Shown here one piece after another: positions 35,686-47,844 of a stretch of 64,000 nt of DNA. Location: NCBI GenBank assembly GCA_034766995.1, contig CM068322.1:7934589-7998588 (forward strand), written 5' to 3'. The position numbers and the translations under genes are program-made. Below the pieces are notes generated by a model. The model was not told the origin of the DNA. It ran no database searches and saw only the letters and a list, made by a program, of their open reading frames with translations. Numbering within the stretch: the first letter of the stretch is position 1; every line of letters starts with the position of its first letter. Source of the DNA: Acanthacorydalis orientalis. Taxonomy: Eukaryota; Arthropoda; Insecta; Megaloptera; Corydalidae.

Positions 35686-36640
35686 TACGTCGGTGCAAAA
35701 ATAATTGCGGTTATTATGAAAGCGTTTTGAGTTGATGCTTGATCTTTAAAAATCTTCCCTCATAGAAAATCACTCAAATGTTTTAAAAAAGTGATAATCT
35801 GTCGGAGATACTCCGCAGAATAAGGTGGGTGAGGTAAGGTTTTATAACCAAGTTTATTTAATTTTTTTAAAATCATTTGTGAGACGTGTGGTCGGGCGTT
35901 GCCACTAAGAAGAATTGGTCCTCTTCGATTGACTAATACTGACCGTAAACGACCGTAATGCTGACCGCAACTTCTCATGCATTTTTTCAATTTTTTTCAA
36001 TTTCCTGACAATATTGTTTTGCTGTTATTGTTTCATCAGGATTTAAGACGTTGTAGTGAATGATGCCACTTGCCGACCACCAAACAGTGATCATAATCTT
36101 TTTTTCATGAGGCTTCAGTTTAGGAAACTGTTTTAATGCTTCTCCTCGATTAGCCACTGTTATGAAAGTTTCCGATTGCTGTAGAGGATCCACTTTTCAT
36201 CACATGTGACAATCCGATCAAGAAAGGGATCATTTTTGTTATGCAAAAGAAGCGCAGAGCAAACTTCGTATCACCGAATTGCTTGATGTTCGTTTAGTTC
36301 ATACGGCACCCATTTATCCAAATTTTTTGTTTTCTTTAATTAGGTTCAAATGTCAAACTACTGTTGAATGATCAACATTAGGTTCTTCCGCCTCTCGAGT
36401 TGTTTTACGTGGGTCCGTTTCAATAATGGTTCTTAAATCATTATTGTCTATAACTGAAGGACGTCAACGATCCTACTCATCATCAAAGCGTTTGTTTCCA
36501 TCACACAATTTTTGAAACAACTGTTGAGCTGTACGTTCACTAATTGACTCTTTGCCAAAAACAAATTTGATATTTCGAGCAGTTTCTGTTGCTTTACCTC
36601 CCAATTTAAACTCATACAACAAAATGATGAATTATGATGA
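35685..36640 (-). mobile_element. mariner remnant (family D), right end lost
   Basis: The left end reads TTACGTCGGTGCAAAAATAA against a TA tract. On the minus strand, pieces of transposase occur in order. The HTH region is near 36600-36480 (FKLGGKATETARNIKFVFGK, QLFQKLCDGNKRFDDE). Then come DPRKTTREAEE and HSTVVRHL near 36400-36340, PLQQSETFITVANRGEA at 36190, and GIIHYNVLNPDETITAKQYC. The final part is ILLSGNARPHVSQMILKKLN and HPPYSAEY. The second catalytic Asp is Gly (SGNARPH instead of HDNARPH) and the third-Asp region is frameshifted. The element is cut near 36640, before its 5' terminal repeat. Confidence 0.8.
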
Positions 36641-36647
36641 ATTATAT

Positions 36648-36685
36648 ATATCATGAAAATGTAACGATCTACATTTTCATGATAT
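36648..36685. repeat. Perfect 16-bp hairpin
   Basis: ATATCATGAAAATGTA at 36648-36663 and its exact reverse complement at 36670-36685, separated by ACGATC. It lies just beyond the point where the mariner D homology ends. Confidence 0.85.
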
Positions 36686-36689
36686 TGTA

Positions 36690-36795
36690 TTAAAAATATC
36701 ATAGCTGTTTTAATGAAAAGTGTGAACAAGTTAATATCTACATTTACTTCGTTGTATTTATTTTCCCTCCCCGATATTACACACAACACACATAC

Positions 36796-36843
<48 letters not shown>

Positions 36844-37182
36844 TGTATGTATATATATGTATACAGACAAATGATAAATCATTGTAACTCGTTAATCTTT
36901 TGCCATTGTTCTGTGCGCTTTAAAACACAGAGTTCTATATACTAACATTGCCCCCTGTCAGTGTTTCATGACTCGCAGTGCGTACTTCAGTAGAGCGACC
37001 GTCATGGGAAATGCATCCAACTTTAATATCTATGAAACCATCAAATAATGTCTACGATACAGATACCAATCTCACGCCCAGAATGTGTGTTCATACGTTT
37101 TCTTTACTAATATAAAAACTAATTGTTCACCACGTTCAGTCGCGTTTTGTTTGAACAGTTGACTGACCTTTGTGTTTCGTAG
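36690..37182. other. Non-coding with a (TA)n tract
   Basis: TA and TATG repeat at 36798-36862; otherwise nothing recognised. Confidence 0.55.
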
Positions 37183-37390
37183 GACACACTATAATAATTT
37201 CATGTGTTGTACACAAACATATTTACGCATATTATATATATATATATATATATTACAATTCTCTACAAGTCTCCTTTCTTTGGTTCGACTTTTTTGGTTA
37301 AATGTGTGTGTAATAACATTCACTATTGTTTATCTTCGTTTGGCTGCTCGTTTTCGACGACAAGGTCTAGTTAATAATCGTCCAGGATCT
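37183..37390 (+). repeat. Direct repeat, left copy
   Basis: 208 bp closely matching 37501-37704. Both begin GACACACT, include a (TA)n core (37230-37252 here), TTACAATTCTCTACA and CTCCTTTCTTTGGTTCGAC, and end at AATCGTCCAGGATCT. The right copy continues into transposase sequence; this one stops at that point. Confidence 0.85.
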
Positions 37391-37500
37391 TTGACCAAAT
37401 TGGCTTTAGGCCACCACATATATGCCTTTTATTCTATTCTACCTAAATCTACTTAATAAACTACTGAAAAGATTTAATTACATGTATATATATATATATA

Positions 37501-37704
37501 GACACACTGTAATAATTTCATGTGATGTATACAAACATATTTACGCATATTATATATATATATATATATTACAATTCTCTACATGTCTCCTTTCTTTGGT
37601 TCGACGTTTTTGGTTAAATGCGTACAATAACATTCACTATTGTTTATCTTCGTTTGGCTGTTCGTTTTCGACGAGAAGGTGTAGCTAATAATCGTCCAGG
37701 ATCT
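37501..37704 (+). repeat. Direct repeat, right copy
   Basis: 204 bp, about 314-318 bp downstream of its twin. It forms the 5' part of the transposase remnant that follows. A TA tract at 37483-37500 precedes it and another (37549-37570) lies within it. Confidence 0.85.
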
Positions 37705-38100
37705 AGAAGGCATCGTCCGGCTTTAACTGAAGAAAATATTTAACGTATACAGGAGAGTATTGAGAAAAATCCTGAAACATCAATCAGAAGACGTTCAACG
37801 CAATAGAGACCCGTTATGAAACTTTTAAGGGATATTTTTAGCGAAACCATACTTTCAAGAAACAGTTTTAATTGGCCTGCACGTTCGTCTGATTTGAGTC
37901 TTCCTGATTTTTTTTCTTTGGAGATACTTAAAAGAATATATATATACATCAATAAACCAAACACCATTCTGGAGCTAAAGCAACGACATACGAGAAGAAA
38001 TTCGAGCGTTATGTCCAGAAATCTTGAGAGAATTGATGGAAAATGGCATAGGAAGAGCTCTACTTTGTGAAGCCGAAAATGGGCATCACTTACGTGGTTA
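37630..38100 (+). pseudogene. DDE transposase remnant, core deleted
   Basis: Downstream of the right direct repeat the plus strand reads RFRREGVANNRPGSRRHRP, then ALTEENI.RIQESIEKNPET and SIRRRSTQ. This is the HTH region of the same broad transposase group as the element at 31958. The sequence then jumps, from about 37830, to the C-terminal end: LSRNSFNWPARSSDLSLPDF, KPNTILELK, REEIRALCPEILREI, LCEAENGHHL. The central region with the first two catalytic residues is absent. Stops and frame changes are present. Terminal repeats are not identified. Confidence 0.68.
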
Positions 38101-38427
38101 TTTTTTATGTGTGATCAGAAAAAAATCCTCATCCTTATACTATATTTTAGGAAATAAAAAAAGATGAAAATATTATAAAACAAAAAAAATATTAATGTTT
38201 TAAACCCCGTCTTTCTTTTCGAATCCCTTGTATATTTTTTTTAAAAAAAAACACTATTTTAAGAAAAAAAAGTTCATCAGAAAAGTTAGTATTTTATAGC
38301 CTTTCTAGTGGCTATTTGCATTAGTAACGTTTTGTATGTTTTACTCTACGTGCACAGGAATTCATATCATGAATAATATAGTATGTTGCATAATTTTAAT
38401 ATTCTTTATTGTGAGATGTATGTGTTT

Positions 38428-38429
<2 letters not shown>
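38101..38429. other. Non-coding, nothing recognised
   Basis: AT-rich spacer. Confidence 0.5.

Positions 38430-38484
<55 letters not shown>
38430..38484. repeat. (TA)n tract
   Basis: About 55 bp of TA repeat. Confidence 0.93.
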
Positions 38485-39244
<760 letters not shown>

Positions 39245-39255
39245 AAAGAATTTGT

Positions 39256-39310
39256 TAAAAAAATGTGTTTTCTTATTAAACACTGGTACTTATCACTCTA
39301 CCCTCACATA
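39256..39310 (+). mobile_element. Solo end of a mariner (family G)
   Basis: About 55 bp aligning with the reverse complement of the left end of the mariner at 47845: shared blocks TTTTCTT, AAACACTGGTACTTATCACT (one mismatch) and CTACCCTCAC. Only the terminal repeat and a few inner bases survive, next to a long TA tract. Confidence 0.65.
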
Positions 39311-39555
39311 TTTCATAATTGGACTTATTTTATGTTGGTTATTATGAAAAAGTTTTTTAATCATAATTCATTTTATTTTCTTATATGATCATTATAACTA
39401 AATTTTCCTTGCACTCGGAATTTAAAAATAGGGCGTTGTAACCGACTTCGGAAATATATTTGACGAATATATCCGATTTGCAAAAACTTATTGAAGAATT
39501 AAGCTAAACATCTGATTTACGTCCTTATAACTGAAACTTCGTTATAAACCCGTTC

Positions 39556-39557
<2 letters not shown>

Positions 39558-39615
<58 letters not shown>
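39558..39615. repeat. (TA)n tract
   Basis: About 58 bp of TA repeat. Confidence 0.93.
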
Positions 39616-39618
<3 letters not shown>

Positions 39619-40264
39619 TGTTTCCTTGTTCTCTCAAATTTATTACTCATATATTTATTATGAATTAAGAAACCTTTAATATATATTCAAAATAAGATAA
39701 AAATTAACGAATTAAATGTTAAAAATCACAATGAGCTCGGAAGAAAAATGCTTTGATCGTAGGTTTCATATTTATTCGTCGGTTTGTTATATTATATATA
39801 TTAAAAGGAGTGAATGTAGATTCTGTTATATAATTTCGAAATAGTTCAGATTGACAACAAGTTATTATTTAATTTTGTAAATTAGATTCATTAATGTGTC
39901 ACAGAAAAATAAATCTATATTGAAATTAAAAAAAATATATTGGAGTAGTCTTTCGTACAAATTATATACTGCTGAATCTATTTCAAACTATCATCTTTGA
40001 ATAAAATGTATTATATATAAACAGAAATTGCAGACATACATACATTTATATATATATTCCGGTTTTTTTTTAAATTTTTTCCGGACTTCATCATTTCAAA
40101 CCATTTGTTGTACTCACTTCCCGAAACACGACTCTCCTTTCAAAACCGGTTTAAAAGCCACGGCTAACATCCCGAACCTAACCTCAACTTCCATCCAATG
40201 CACAGTAATAAGGCGTTGATACTGTAAAATTCATCACAATAAAATTGTTTTTGATTTTTATTTG
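39616..40264. other. Non-coding, nothing recognised
   Basis: AT-rich spacer. Confidence 0.5.

Positions 40265-40291
<27 letters not shown>
40265..40291. repeat. (TA)n tract
   Basis: Short TA microsatellite. Confidence 0.9.
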
Positions 40292-40296
<5 letters not shown>

Positions 40297-41115
40297 ACAT
40301 ACATACACATAATTAAACTGGGGGATGCTCTTAAACAGTAAACGTAGGAGGGCATCTGATGAAAGTGAATTGAAAGCAGATTCTATACGAATATACTAGA
40401 AGTTATAAAAATGAAAACCTAAAACTGTAAAAATAATTGTATTTTTATCCATTTCAGACTTCTATATGAATAATATTTTTTTTAAATAAATTCAAGATAT
40501 GTCTGTTTATTTCTTTCGCTTTTATTTTAAATGAAAACAAAAAATAATGTTTTCATTAGACCTAGTACATAAATACGATATTTATAAAATACGTGATTTC
40601 ATTTCATTCTGCGCTTACTTAAATTATCGTTATTATTTTAAATATAATGTGTGTAAATACACTTCTGACTCGTTGCATATATTATACGCTATAAATATTA
40701 CTGAGACGAAATATAATAGCCGAGGAACATAGTATTTATTTAATATAGACTAACGCGTACACACATAGTAATGGAAAATAGCCCGAAGCGTCAGCAGAGA
40801 CGGCCGCGTTTTTAATTAAGGGTTACGGAGCAGCCAATGCAGGTCGCTTAATTATGTACCATTCGATACCTGAGTTACATGTTACAGCACACGGCCGTTA
40901 CGATGATGTTTAAAACTGGTTTTCATTATCTGTTTGAACATATTTAGATGTGCACGACGAACGAGTGTGATCTGTGACGGACCGATTGCCGCATGGAAAG
41001 TGTCGTTTCGAGTTTTAAAGTACACTCGATAAAAGAGAGAATCATCAGGCCAGTTTATAAATTTATACGTATTTCGAGAAATATAAAAACGATGGAAATA
41101 AATTAATTTATTTTT
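40292..41115. other. Non-coding; candidate regulatory island at 40740-41040
   Basis: The island is GC-richer, contains TAATTA-type motifs (TTTTAATTAAGGG near 40812, CTTAATTATG near 40848) and shows no repeat features. It could be an enhancer or an unrecognised non-coding exon. Confidence 0.35.
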
Positions 41116-41436
41116 TTAATCGATGATATATTTTCCTTTATTATCGACAATTTGTAATCGCCTTATTAGAAATTCTTTTATTCCATCCTTGTAGAAAAAC
41201 TTCGAATTTGGGAAATAAGATACTGTTCTTCCAACTTTTTCTATATATTTAAAATTTTTCTTGTTGATAATTTTAGAGACTCCGAAAAGAGGATAATCGT
41301 TAAAAATAGAATCTAGAGAGTAATCTGGACGAGACAGAAGTTTTTGACTAATGTTTATTTTCTGTAATCTACAGTTTAGTATTGTTGTAGTACAAGGCTG
41401 ATTTGAAATGTTTATTGGCTGACATATAAGTGGCAC
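41116..41436 (-). other. Open frame of 106 codons, unassigned
   Basis: The longest frame in the 42-kb half of the window not explained by a tandem repeat or recognised transposon. The peptide is non-repetitive (for example LLSRPDYSLDSIFNDYPLFG, VGRTVSYFPNSKFFY) with no signal peptide, membrane segment or motif I recognise. It is as AT-rich as its surroundings, and I see no promoter, splice signal or homologous copy nearby. It might be an exon or fossil of an unknown gene, or chance. Confidence 0.2.
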
Positions 41437-41499
41437 TAATATTTTGATTATTTGTGGTAAATTACAAAGCGATATCTATCTTATACATAATTTCAAAGT

Positions 41500-42690
41500 C
41501 TATAATTAATGTGTCAAGCAGTTTGTTGCAAACGTCAATTTAAATAAAGCTCTTTTTGTACCGCTGTTGAAATGGATAAAGTTGAATATCGTGCGGAGAT
41601 ATTTTTTTTTTGACAAGAAAAACTTAATGTCAACATAAATCTTCAATGAGATGAAAAATGTACTGGGTGATAGTGCACCTTCGTATACAACAGTATAGAA
41701 GTGGGCAGTTGAATTTCAATGTGGACATACAAGCTTAGAAGATAATCCGCGTAGTGGACGTTCGAAAACTGTAACGACAGAAGAAATCATCCACAATGTG
41801 CACGATATTGTCTTACAGGATCGGCAAATGAAGGTGTCCGAAATTGATAAGGTTGCGGGTGTCTCAGATGAACTCATGTATAACATCTCAGCTGAAGAGT
41901 TAGCTATGAAAAAGCTGTCGGCAAGATGGGTGCCGCGTTTCTAACAATTCATCATAAATGCATCCGAGTACACATTTCCCAAAATTGTTTGGATTGGTTT
42001 AAGAGGGATACGACTGACTATCCGATGATTTGTGACTACAGATGAGACTTAGATTTACCATTGTACTCCAGTGTCAAAACAACAATCAAAGCAATGGAAG
42101 CATGGTGATCTTTGCCAGCAAAAAAAAAACATAATCAGTTTTATCCGCTAGAAAAGTTATGGCTTCATTTTTTTTGGGATGCTAAAGGGATCCTGCTATT
42201 TGACTATCTTCCAAAGGGCCAAACGATAACAGAAGAGTATTATGCTAAACTTTTGGACCAATTCGATCAAATTCGTGAGAAAAGACAAGTTTATCAAAGA
42301 AAAAATCAGGACAATGTACGTCCCAATGCAAGTGTTGTATCCGTGGCAGAACTTGTTAAATAGAAGTACGAATTGCTGCCCCATTCAGCCTATTCTTCAG
42401 ATTTGGTCTCCTCAGATTTCCATCTGTTCGCAAAACTTAAAAAAATCCTTTATGGTAGGCGATTTTCGTCAGATGAAATACTGATAGCAACAGTGAATTG
42501 CTATTTTGAGGACCTCCAAGAAAAGTATTTCCGGAACGGCATGAAAGTACTGAAGTATCGCTGGATGAAGTGCATCATTGATGTACAGGAGAATCATATT
42601 GAAAAATGGAAGTAATTTAAAAATACAAGTTATATTCTTTCATTAGTTAGGCCGCGAACTTTTCAAATTGCTTTCCTACTACAAAACCGA
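41500..42690 (+). mobile_element. mariner remnant (family F)
   Basis: Plus-strand pieces of a SETMAR/Mos-type mariner transposase run in order from ATG 41572 (MDKVEYRA). They include SLEDNPRSGRSKTVTTEEI near 41740, a VPRF/ITIH region near 41930, TTDET near 42040, SKQQSKQW near 42080, FFWDAKGILLFDYLPKGQT, QDNVRPNASVVS, and YSSDLVSSDFHLFAKLKKI with the tail ending at 42615. All three catalytic Asp positions are still Asp (TTDE, QDN, SSDF). Stops and frameshifts break the frame many times, including a stop between the second and third Asp. Terminal repeats could not be located; GTTAGGCCGCGAACTTTTCA near 42645 may be part of the right end. Confidence 0.75.
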
Positions 42691-43999
42691 TCCCCTGTTC
42701 ACTAGTGGTAGGCATTTATTTAATCAGTTCTAAGTTTAAATTTGACAGCTTTCGATTAAAGTCTTCTGCATTTACTTATTTTTCGATTAGATTCTAACAA
42801 GTAGAAACGAATGACATTGTATTCACATACATACTCGTATATGCACATTTCAATAGAAACGAGAGTCATTTCTAAATACTACTCCTTTTTTTATTGATTG
42901 TTTAAACATTTTATCATTTTATATTTAAAAAAATCGGTTATTTGTTTTGTTAAAATGAATTTAATAGACTGAACAATGGTCGAGTCATCATATTTTTCTA
43001 ATTTAGAAAGATTATCATTACTGAGCTGCCTTGTGTAGTTTTAAAGTAACTCATCTATTTCTTTAAATCCACATCATTACAATAGCAACCATATCACTAC
43101 TTATTTACCTACTGTTTTTTAATGTTTTATTGTTTGCCCTGTTTTGATTAAGAAGAGTTTTTTTCTATTCATAGCAGTTTGAAAGAGAAGTACAAATATT
43201 TATTAGTCATTGACGATCGATTAGTTTCCGAAAACTGATCTCATGTTTCAAGCTTCGATGCCCTATTTATTTTTTTTAAATGATTGTAATCCGATGAGAT
43301 CAGTCGAGTATTTCCGATTTATCATAATTCTCACTCTACGTTCAGAAAACTGACCAGATTATCGTTATAGACTTTCTAGAACTTGACGATAAGTTCAAAA
43401 CGTTCATCTTCTACGCAATTTCGAAAATTTAAAACAGTTTCTGGACAGTTACTCCAATGATATTCTCGTTTCAGATAATATTTAATTTTTCTACTGAAAA
43501 ACTTACGTTTTCGCCCCCTCCTCCAATATATGAAACGCAACATTTACACTAATTACAGATATTCGTTTTTTTATGGATTTTAATTCGCCTATAATTTTTT
43601 TGATAGCCAATAGTAAATCCCCAACTTGATTGTGCATTTCGTAATAAAAAAAAAACATTACATTTGTCAAGGACTTATTCTAAAAAATCAATAATTACAA
43701 AACAATGCCTACATAGTAAATGCAGGTAAATTTATGCACTGACCTAATATTTCTGAACAAATAATTTCTAGACAAGACATTCAACGAAATGTAACGTTAA
43801 CGTGTACATGCAAATACCCTTCACATTGACATTGATCCATTGTTCTATCTTTCGCAATACAATGCTAAAGAAGAAAAATAAACAGTAGCTGAATTGCACT
43901 ATGGGAGAGAATCGTATCATATAGATAATAACACTAGTCGATCTGTATTAAGAATGTATGAACATAAAAATATTCTATGAATTTATTTTTCCGTTTTAA
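42691..43999. other. Non-coding, nothing recognised
   Basis: AT-rich spacer ending in the TTAA target of the piggyBac. Confidence 0.5.
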
Positions 44000-45658
44000 C
44001 GCTAGAACTGCGGCTGTGCCATTTTTGATCCATCTGCCCGTTCTTTCTGTTCCAGTTAATTTAGATTTGCACATGGAGCTTTAGATTTTTGTAACTTTTC
44101 ATAAATAATGATCATAATAAATTCCAAGTAAATTTCATTTTTATAGTGATAATCCCCCTCCACTTTTGTAAAAGCTCACATTTACCTTGAACCGCGATTG
44201 GGTCAATTTAGACTCAACGTTGATAACGATGTGTTCATATCAGTTTATTCGTGTTTGAATATGTTTTTGTGTTAATTGAGCACCCCACTACCGTTCAGAT
44301 TCAGAGAAATAATGCAATTTTTGAGATTCGATATTAGGTCTACGAGATCGAAAAGACTGAAAGAAGACGAGTTTGAAATGGTATCGAAAATTTGGTATGA
44401 CTATTACAAACGCACAAAGCTGTTATATACCTGGATCATATTTAACAAAAGGTGTCATAGGTTCTGGTGTCATAGGTCCACAGTTCTCATAGGTTTTGTT
44501 ATAGGTCCTCATACCTCGCACTCAACACCCCTGAAGCGTTTACGCGGGCACAACAATGAAATGAAAACAACAGGCGAGCAGCTTTTCCCTTCTGAATGTC
44601 GTTTCAGATTTACACAATTCATGAGCTCCAAGCCCAGATAAATAAGGACAGAAGTATTGGATTGCTGTAGACAAAGAATCCAAATATATTGCGAATGCTG
44701 GTATTCCCATACCTAGGAAAAGATGACACTAGGCCAAACGACGGGCGTCTTGGCGACTTCTTCGTAAAAAAGTTAGCTAGAGCTATATATGAACAATGGT
44801 AGAAATGTCACGTGTGACAATTTCTTTACGTTTTTGTTTCTCTTTGAAACTTTGAAAGTACAAGGTATGAGTTTTGTCGGTACCATGAACAAAGCTCTCC
44901 GGAAAGTACTAGTTTACGTCAAACACTCGAAAGAGAATGTGTACAGCACAGTGTTGCTAAAAAAGGACGGTATCTCTTTGACAGTTTTTCAGGGAAAGAG
45001 TAACAAACAATTCTTATTCTGAGAGTTATGCACCCTGATGTGCAAATTGTGAAAAGTTAACAAAAATCCAGCCACCGTATCATTTTATAACAGTTCTAAA
45101 AATGGAGTTGACATGGTGGATCAAATGGCTCGCAGATAATCAGTAAAAACCCCATGCAGGCGTTGGCCAGTTCACACTTGCTTAACTGAGCAGCAATAAA
45201 TGCTTGGATCCTGTACAATTCTCTGAATGGAAAAAAATAACGCGTAAAAACTTCATTCTTCAGCTGGGGGAGGAGCTTTCTGAAAGATACGCAGCGAACA
45301 GAATAGCACTTAGTCGCACCCTAATCCCAGATGAAATCCTCGAGTCAGGTGAATTCGTCCTGCATGGGAAACAAACATTTGTGAAACGCCACGCCTGTAA
45401 AAAAACTGTTTGCAACAAACGCACTTCTAAAAAACATTATGTATGCTCATTATGTAACATCAATAATGTAGCACTCTAATTTTTTTTAATTATTCTTGTT
45501 ATTATTGTACTATTGTACACCAAAAATGTGTTTAGATTTTGAAATTAAAATAATTTAGTATTAAAAATAGTGTAATATTTAGTTACTACATTGTCCATCA
45601 ATCCGATAATCACAAAAAAGTAAAGTGGGTCATAATCGACCCATCCGCGGTTCTAGTG
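44000..45658 (+). mobile_element. piggyBac-like element, degraded
   Basis: 1659 bp. The left end reads CGCTAGAACTGCGG after TTAA (43996-43999). The reverse complement of the right end reads CACTAGAACCGCGG, followed by TAAA (45659-45662), probably a mutated TTAA. Subterminal GGGTCAATTTAGACTC- and CATAATCGACCC-type sequences lie at the two sides. The plus strand carries a broken piggyBac transposase. The element is shorter than an intact one because the N-terminal acidic region is gone. Confidence 0.85.
44276..45479 (+). pseudogene. piggyBac transposase pseudogene
   Basis: The first piece (44276-44641) begins PLPFRFREIMQFLRFD, the RF..IMRFLRFD segment of piggyBac transposases. It ends with GEQLFPSECRFRFTQFMSSK, where the first catalytic Asp (normally DEQL) is Gly. 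The middle piece (44789-45022) has NNGRNVTCDNFFTF with the second Asp, and STVLLKKDGISLTVFQGKSN. Out of frame near 45080-45180 follows NSSKNGVDMVDQMAR with the third Asp. The last piece (45204-45479) has SERYAANRIALSR and a Cys/His-rich tail (HACKKTVCNK...YVCSLC), the C-terminal zinc-binding domain that recognises the ends. Several stops and frameshifts separate the pieces. Confidence 0.85.
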
Positions 45659-45662
45659 TAAA

Positions 45663-46325
45663 AAAAATCGATATTCACAGGAATTACACTCGATAACCCA
45701 GTCGGCATATTGTACATGATATCATAAGTTCAATGTAAAGCGTAGTACTTTTTTTAACGTTATAATCGTAAATACTTAAGTTGCTGTCTCTGTCTTTAAA
45801 GAGTAAAATATTATTGAAATACTTGGAATTATATTATTTATTTTTATAATAATAATGATCCGAGGTGAACATTCGCATCATATCGGTACATCCGCGCCAG
45901 ATTGGGATAAACATATAACAGTTATGAACAGAAGAAAAGATTTCAGTTTTCAACGATCTGGAGTCAATTATTGAACATTATTATATACAACAAACAGTTG
46001 ATGAGCTACGAGTCCGTCACCCCATTCTGAGAAGCGAGTAACGAAGTATGGAACGAAGCCGTGCGGATTCATTGGTGAAATTAATTTAGTAGAAATCGTG
46101 CAAACGATGAACAAGGTCGAGTTTTAGGGTGTCGATTTCTTAGAATAAAACCTTAAATTAACTTCTGATTGTTAACGTGTTCCTTTAAACATTCATTTAG
46201 AGGACGAGTTTCAGAAACGAACAGACCGCTTTTATCAACATAAATGACTGTATTTATTTCGACAGAAAGCGTCCACCTGTATCGAATGTGTATGTGAACA
46301 CAATGAAAATATTGACATAGAACAT
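45663..46325. other. Non-coding, nothing recognised
   Basis: Spacer, moderately less AT-rich around 45880-46130. No gene seen. Confidence 0.45.
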
Positions 46326-46326
46326 A

Positions 46327-47258
46327 CGAGGTCAGACAATTAAGTAATGCGACAGAATTCAAAAATCGAGTATATTTAAAAATTAAGGTACATCGCTGCG
46401 ATCCCCTTCAAAGTAGTCCCCTCCCGCATCTATACACTTATTCCAGCGAGTTTTTCAGTTTTCGTAACAATTCTGGAACACTTCTTGAGGGACCTCTCCG
46501 AGTACCCTCGTCACAGATTCTTGGATATCTTCAACGGAGTCAAAATGTCGACCTTTGACGAATTTTTTCATATGAGGGAATAGGAAAAAGTCGCAGGGTG
46601 ACATGTCCGGTGAATAGGGCGGTTGTGGTAACGTTGCGATGCCTTTAGACGCCAAAAACTGAGAGACACTGAACGCACTGTGACAGGGAGCATTGTCGTG
46701 ATGCAGAACCCAAGTCTTCGTGATCTCTGGACGCACTCTGAGCACCCTTTTTCGTAATTTTTCGAGCACATTGCGGTAGAATACTTGATTTACGGTTTGT
46801 CCAGGTGGTACGAACTCTTTGTGAACCACCCCTTTGCTGTCGAAGAAGCAAATCAACATGGTTTTCACTTTGGACTTGCTCATTCTCGCCTTCTTTGGCC
46901 TTGGTGCTCCAAGGGACAGCCACTGTTGGCTTTGTCGTTTAGTTTCGGGGTCATATTGAAAGAACCAACTTTCATCACCAGTAATAACTCGATCGAGGAG
47001 AGTAGGATCACTTTCAACCTGCTCGAGACAATCTTGAGCGATGTTCATTCGATTTCTCTGTTCCATTTTCGTGACATGCACTACTCGCGCGTTGTTACAA
47101 AACACTAAACAGCTGGCGAAGAAATGATCGTACGAGGGTGGTCAAGGTCTCAATCGAGAGAGTAGGGATCTGCTATTACGGTGGCGGAGTTACAGGTTCG
47201 CAGTGTTACCACAGGCCGAGAAAAAAAATCGATCGCATTACTTAATTGTCTGACCTCG
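46327..47258 (-). mobile_element. mariner element, N-terminally deleted (family E, copy 2)
   Basis: 932 bp with terminal repeats identical over about 26 bp, beginning CGAGGTCAGACAATTAAGTA, and TA on both flanks (46325-46326 and 47259-47260). It is very similar to copy 1 at 27916. Both lack the N-terminal HTH half: after the TIR and about 190 bp of leader, coding starts only shortly before the first catalytic Asp. The near-identical copies and intact ends suggest fairly recent movement, presumably with a transposase supplied from elsewhere. Confidence 0.9.
46455..47105 (-). pseudogene. mariner transposase catalytic domain, HTH missing (E2)
   Basis: An open frame of 216 codons. It runs from a non-homologous start (MFCNNARVVHVTK) into MEQRNRMNIAQDCLEQVESD, then VITGDESWFFQYDPETKRQS (first catalytic Asp), SKVKTMLICFFDSKG, LHHDNAPCHSAFSVSQFLAS (second Asp) and YSPDMSPCDFFLF (third Asp). 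The 34-residue spacing is intact. It stops at 46455 where Trp of ENWKTRW in copy 1 is a TGA, losing about 25 C-terminal residues. All three catalytic Asp are kept, but with no DNA-binding half. Whether the frame is translated is unknown. Confidence 0.85.
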
Positions 47259-47260
47259 TA

Positions 47261-47844
47261 TTTCGTACTATTCGATCGATTTATTTGAATAACTAAAGTA
47301 ATTCTTTAAACACATGTATATTAAAAAAAATCGATCGATCGGTAATATGTTAAAAAATACAACTAATTTGTCGACATCGACCGAAAGATGTGTTTAAAAT
47401 TCGAAACATTCGAAATACGCGAACGGAAGTATTCTGCATTAACGGTCTCACCCACGGTACAACTTTGGTTGTTTATTTGTATGACGAAGAGCATGTTTTC
47501 GCATGTATTTATCCGTGGTGTACATTATACTGCGTTGGCCAATTTGATCGATCACATCAAATTTGTGTCTTGACATTTTGAACTTGTTTGACAGCAAATT
47601 GCATTGGATGTGGTTTTATGGAAGTCGATCGATGTACTCGTCAACTTAATATAGATATACTAGTCGACTTAAATATTGGTAACCACTGTTTAACATCATA
47701 TAAATGTCAGAAATATGTTATAAAAAAAATGAAAGAATAAATATGTAACCAATATAAATAGAAATTATAATTATTTATAATGTAAGAGATATTGTAATTT
47801 TATATCTTAAATAAGATCTAATGTTTATAAAGAACCATGATTTT
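47261..47844. other. Non-coding; cluster of GATCGAT motifs
   Basis: The motif ATCGATCGAT and its variants recur (47227, 47274, 47331, 47548 and 47628). Open frames at 47388-47581 have no recognisable domain. Confidence 0.4.

Noticed and set aside
47388..47581. Two overlapping open frames near the GATCGAT cluster
   Set aside because: Short, no recognisable motif, no splice or promoter signals.
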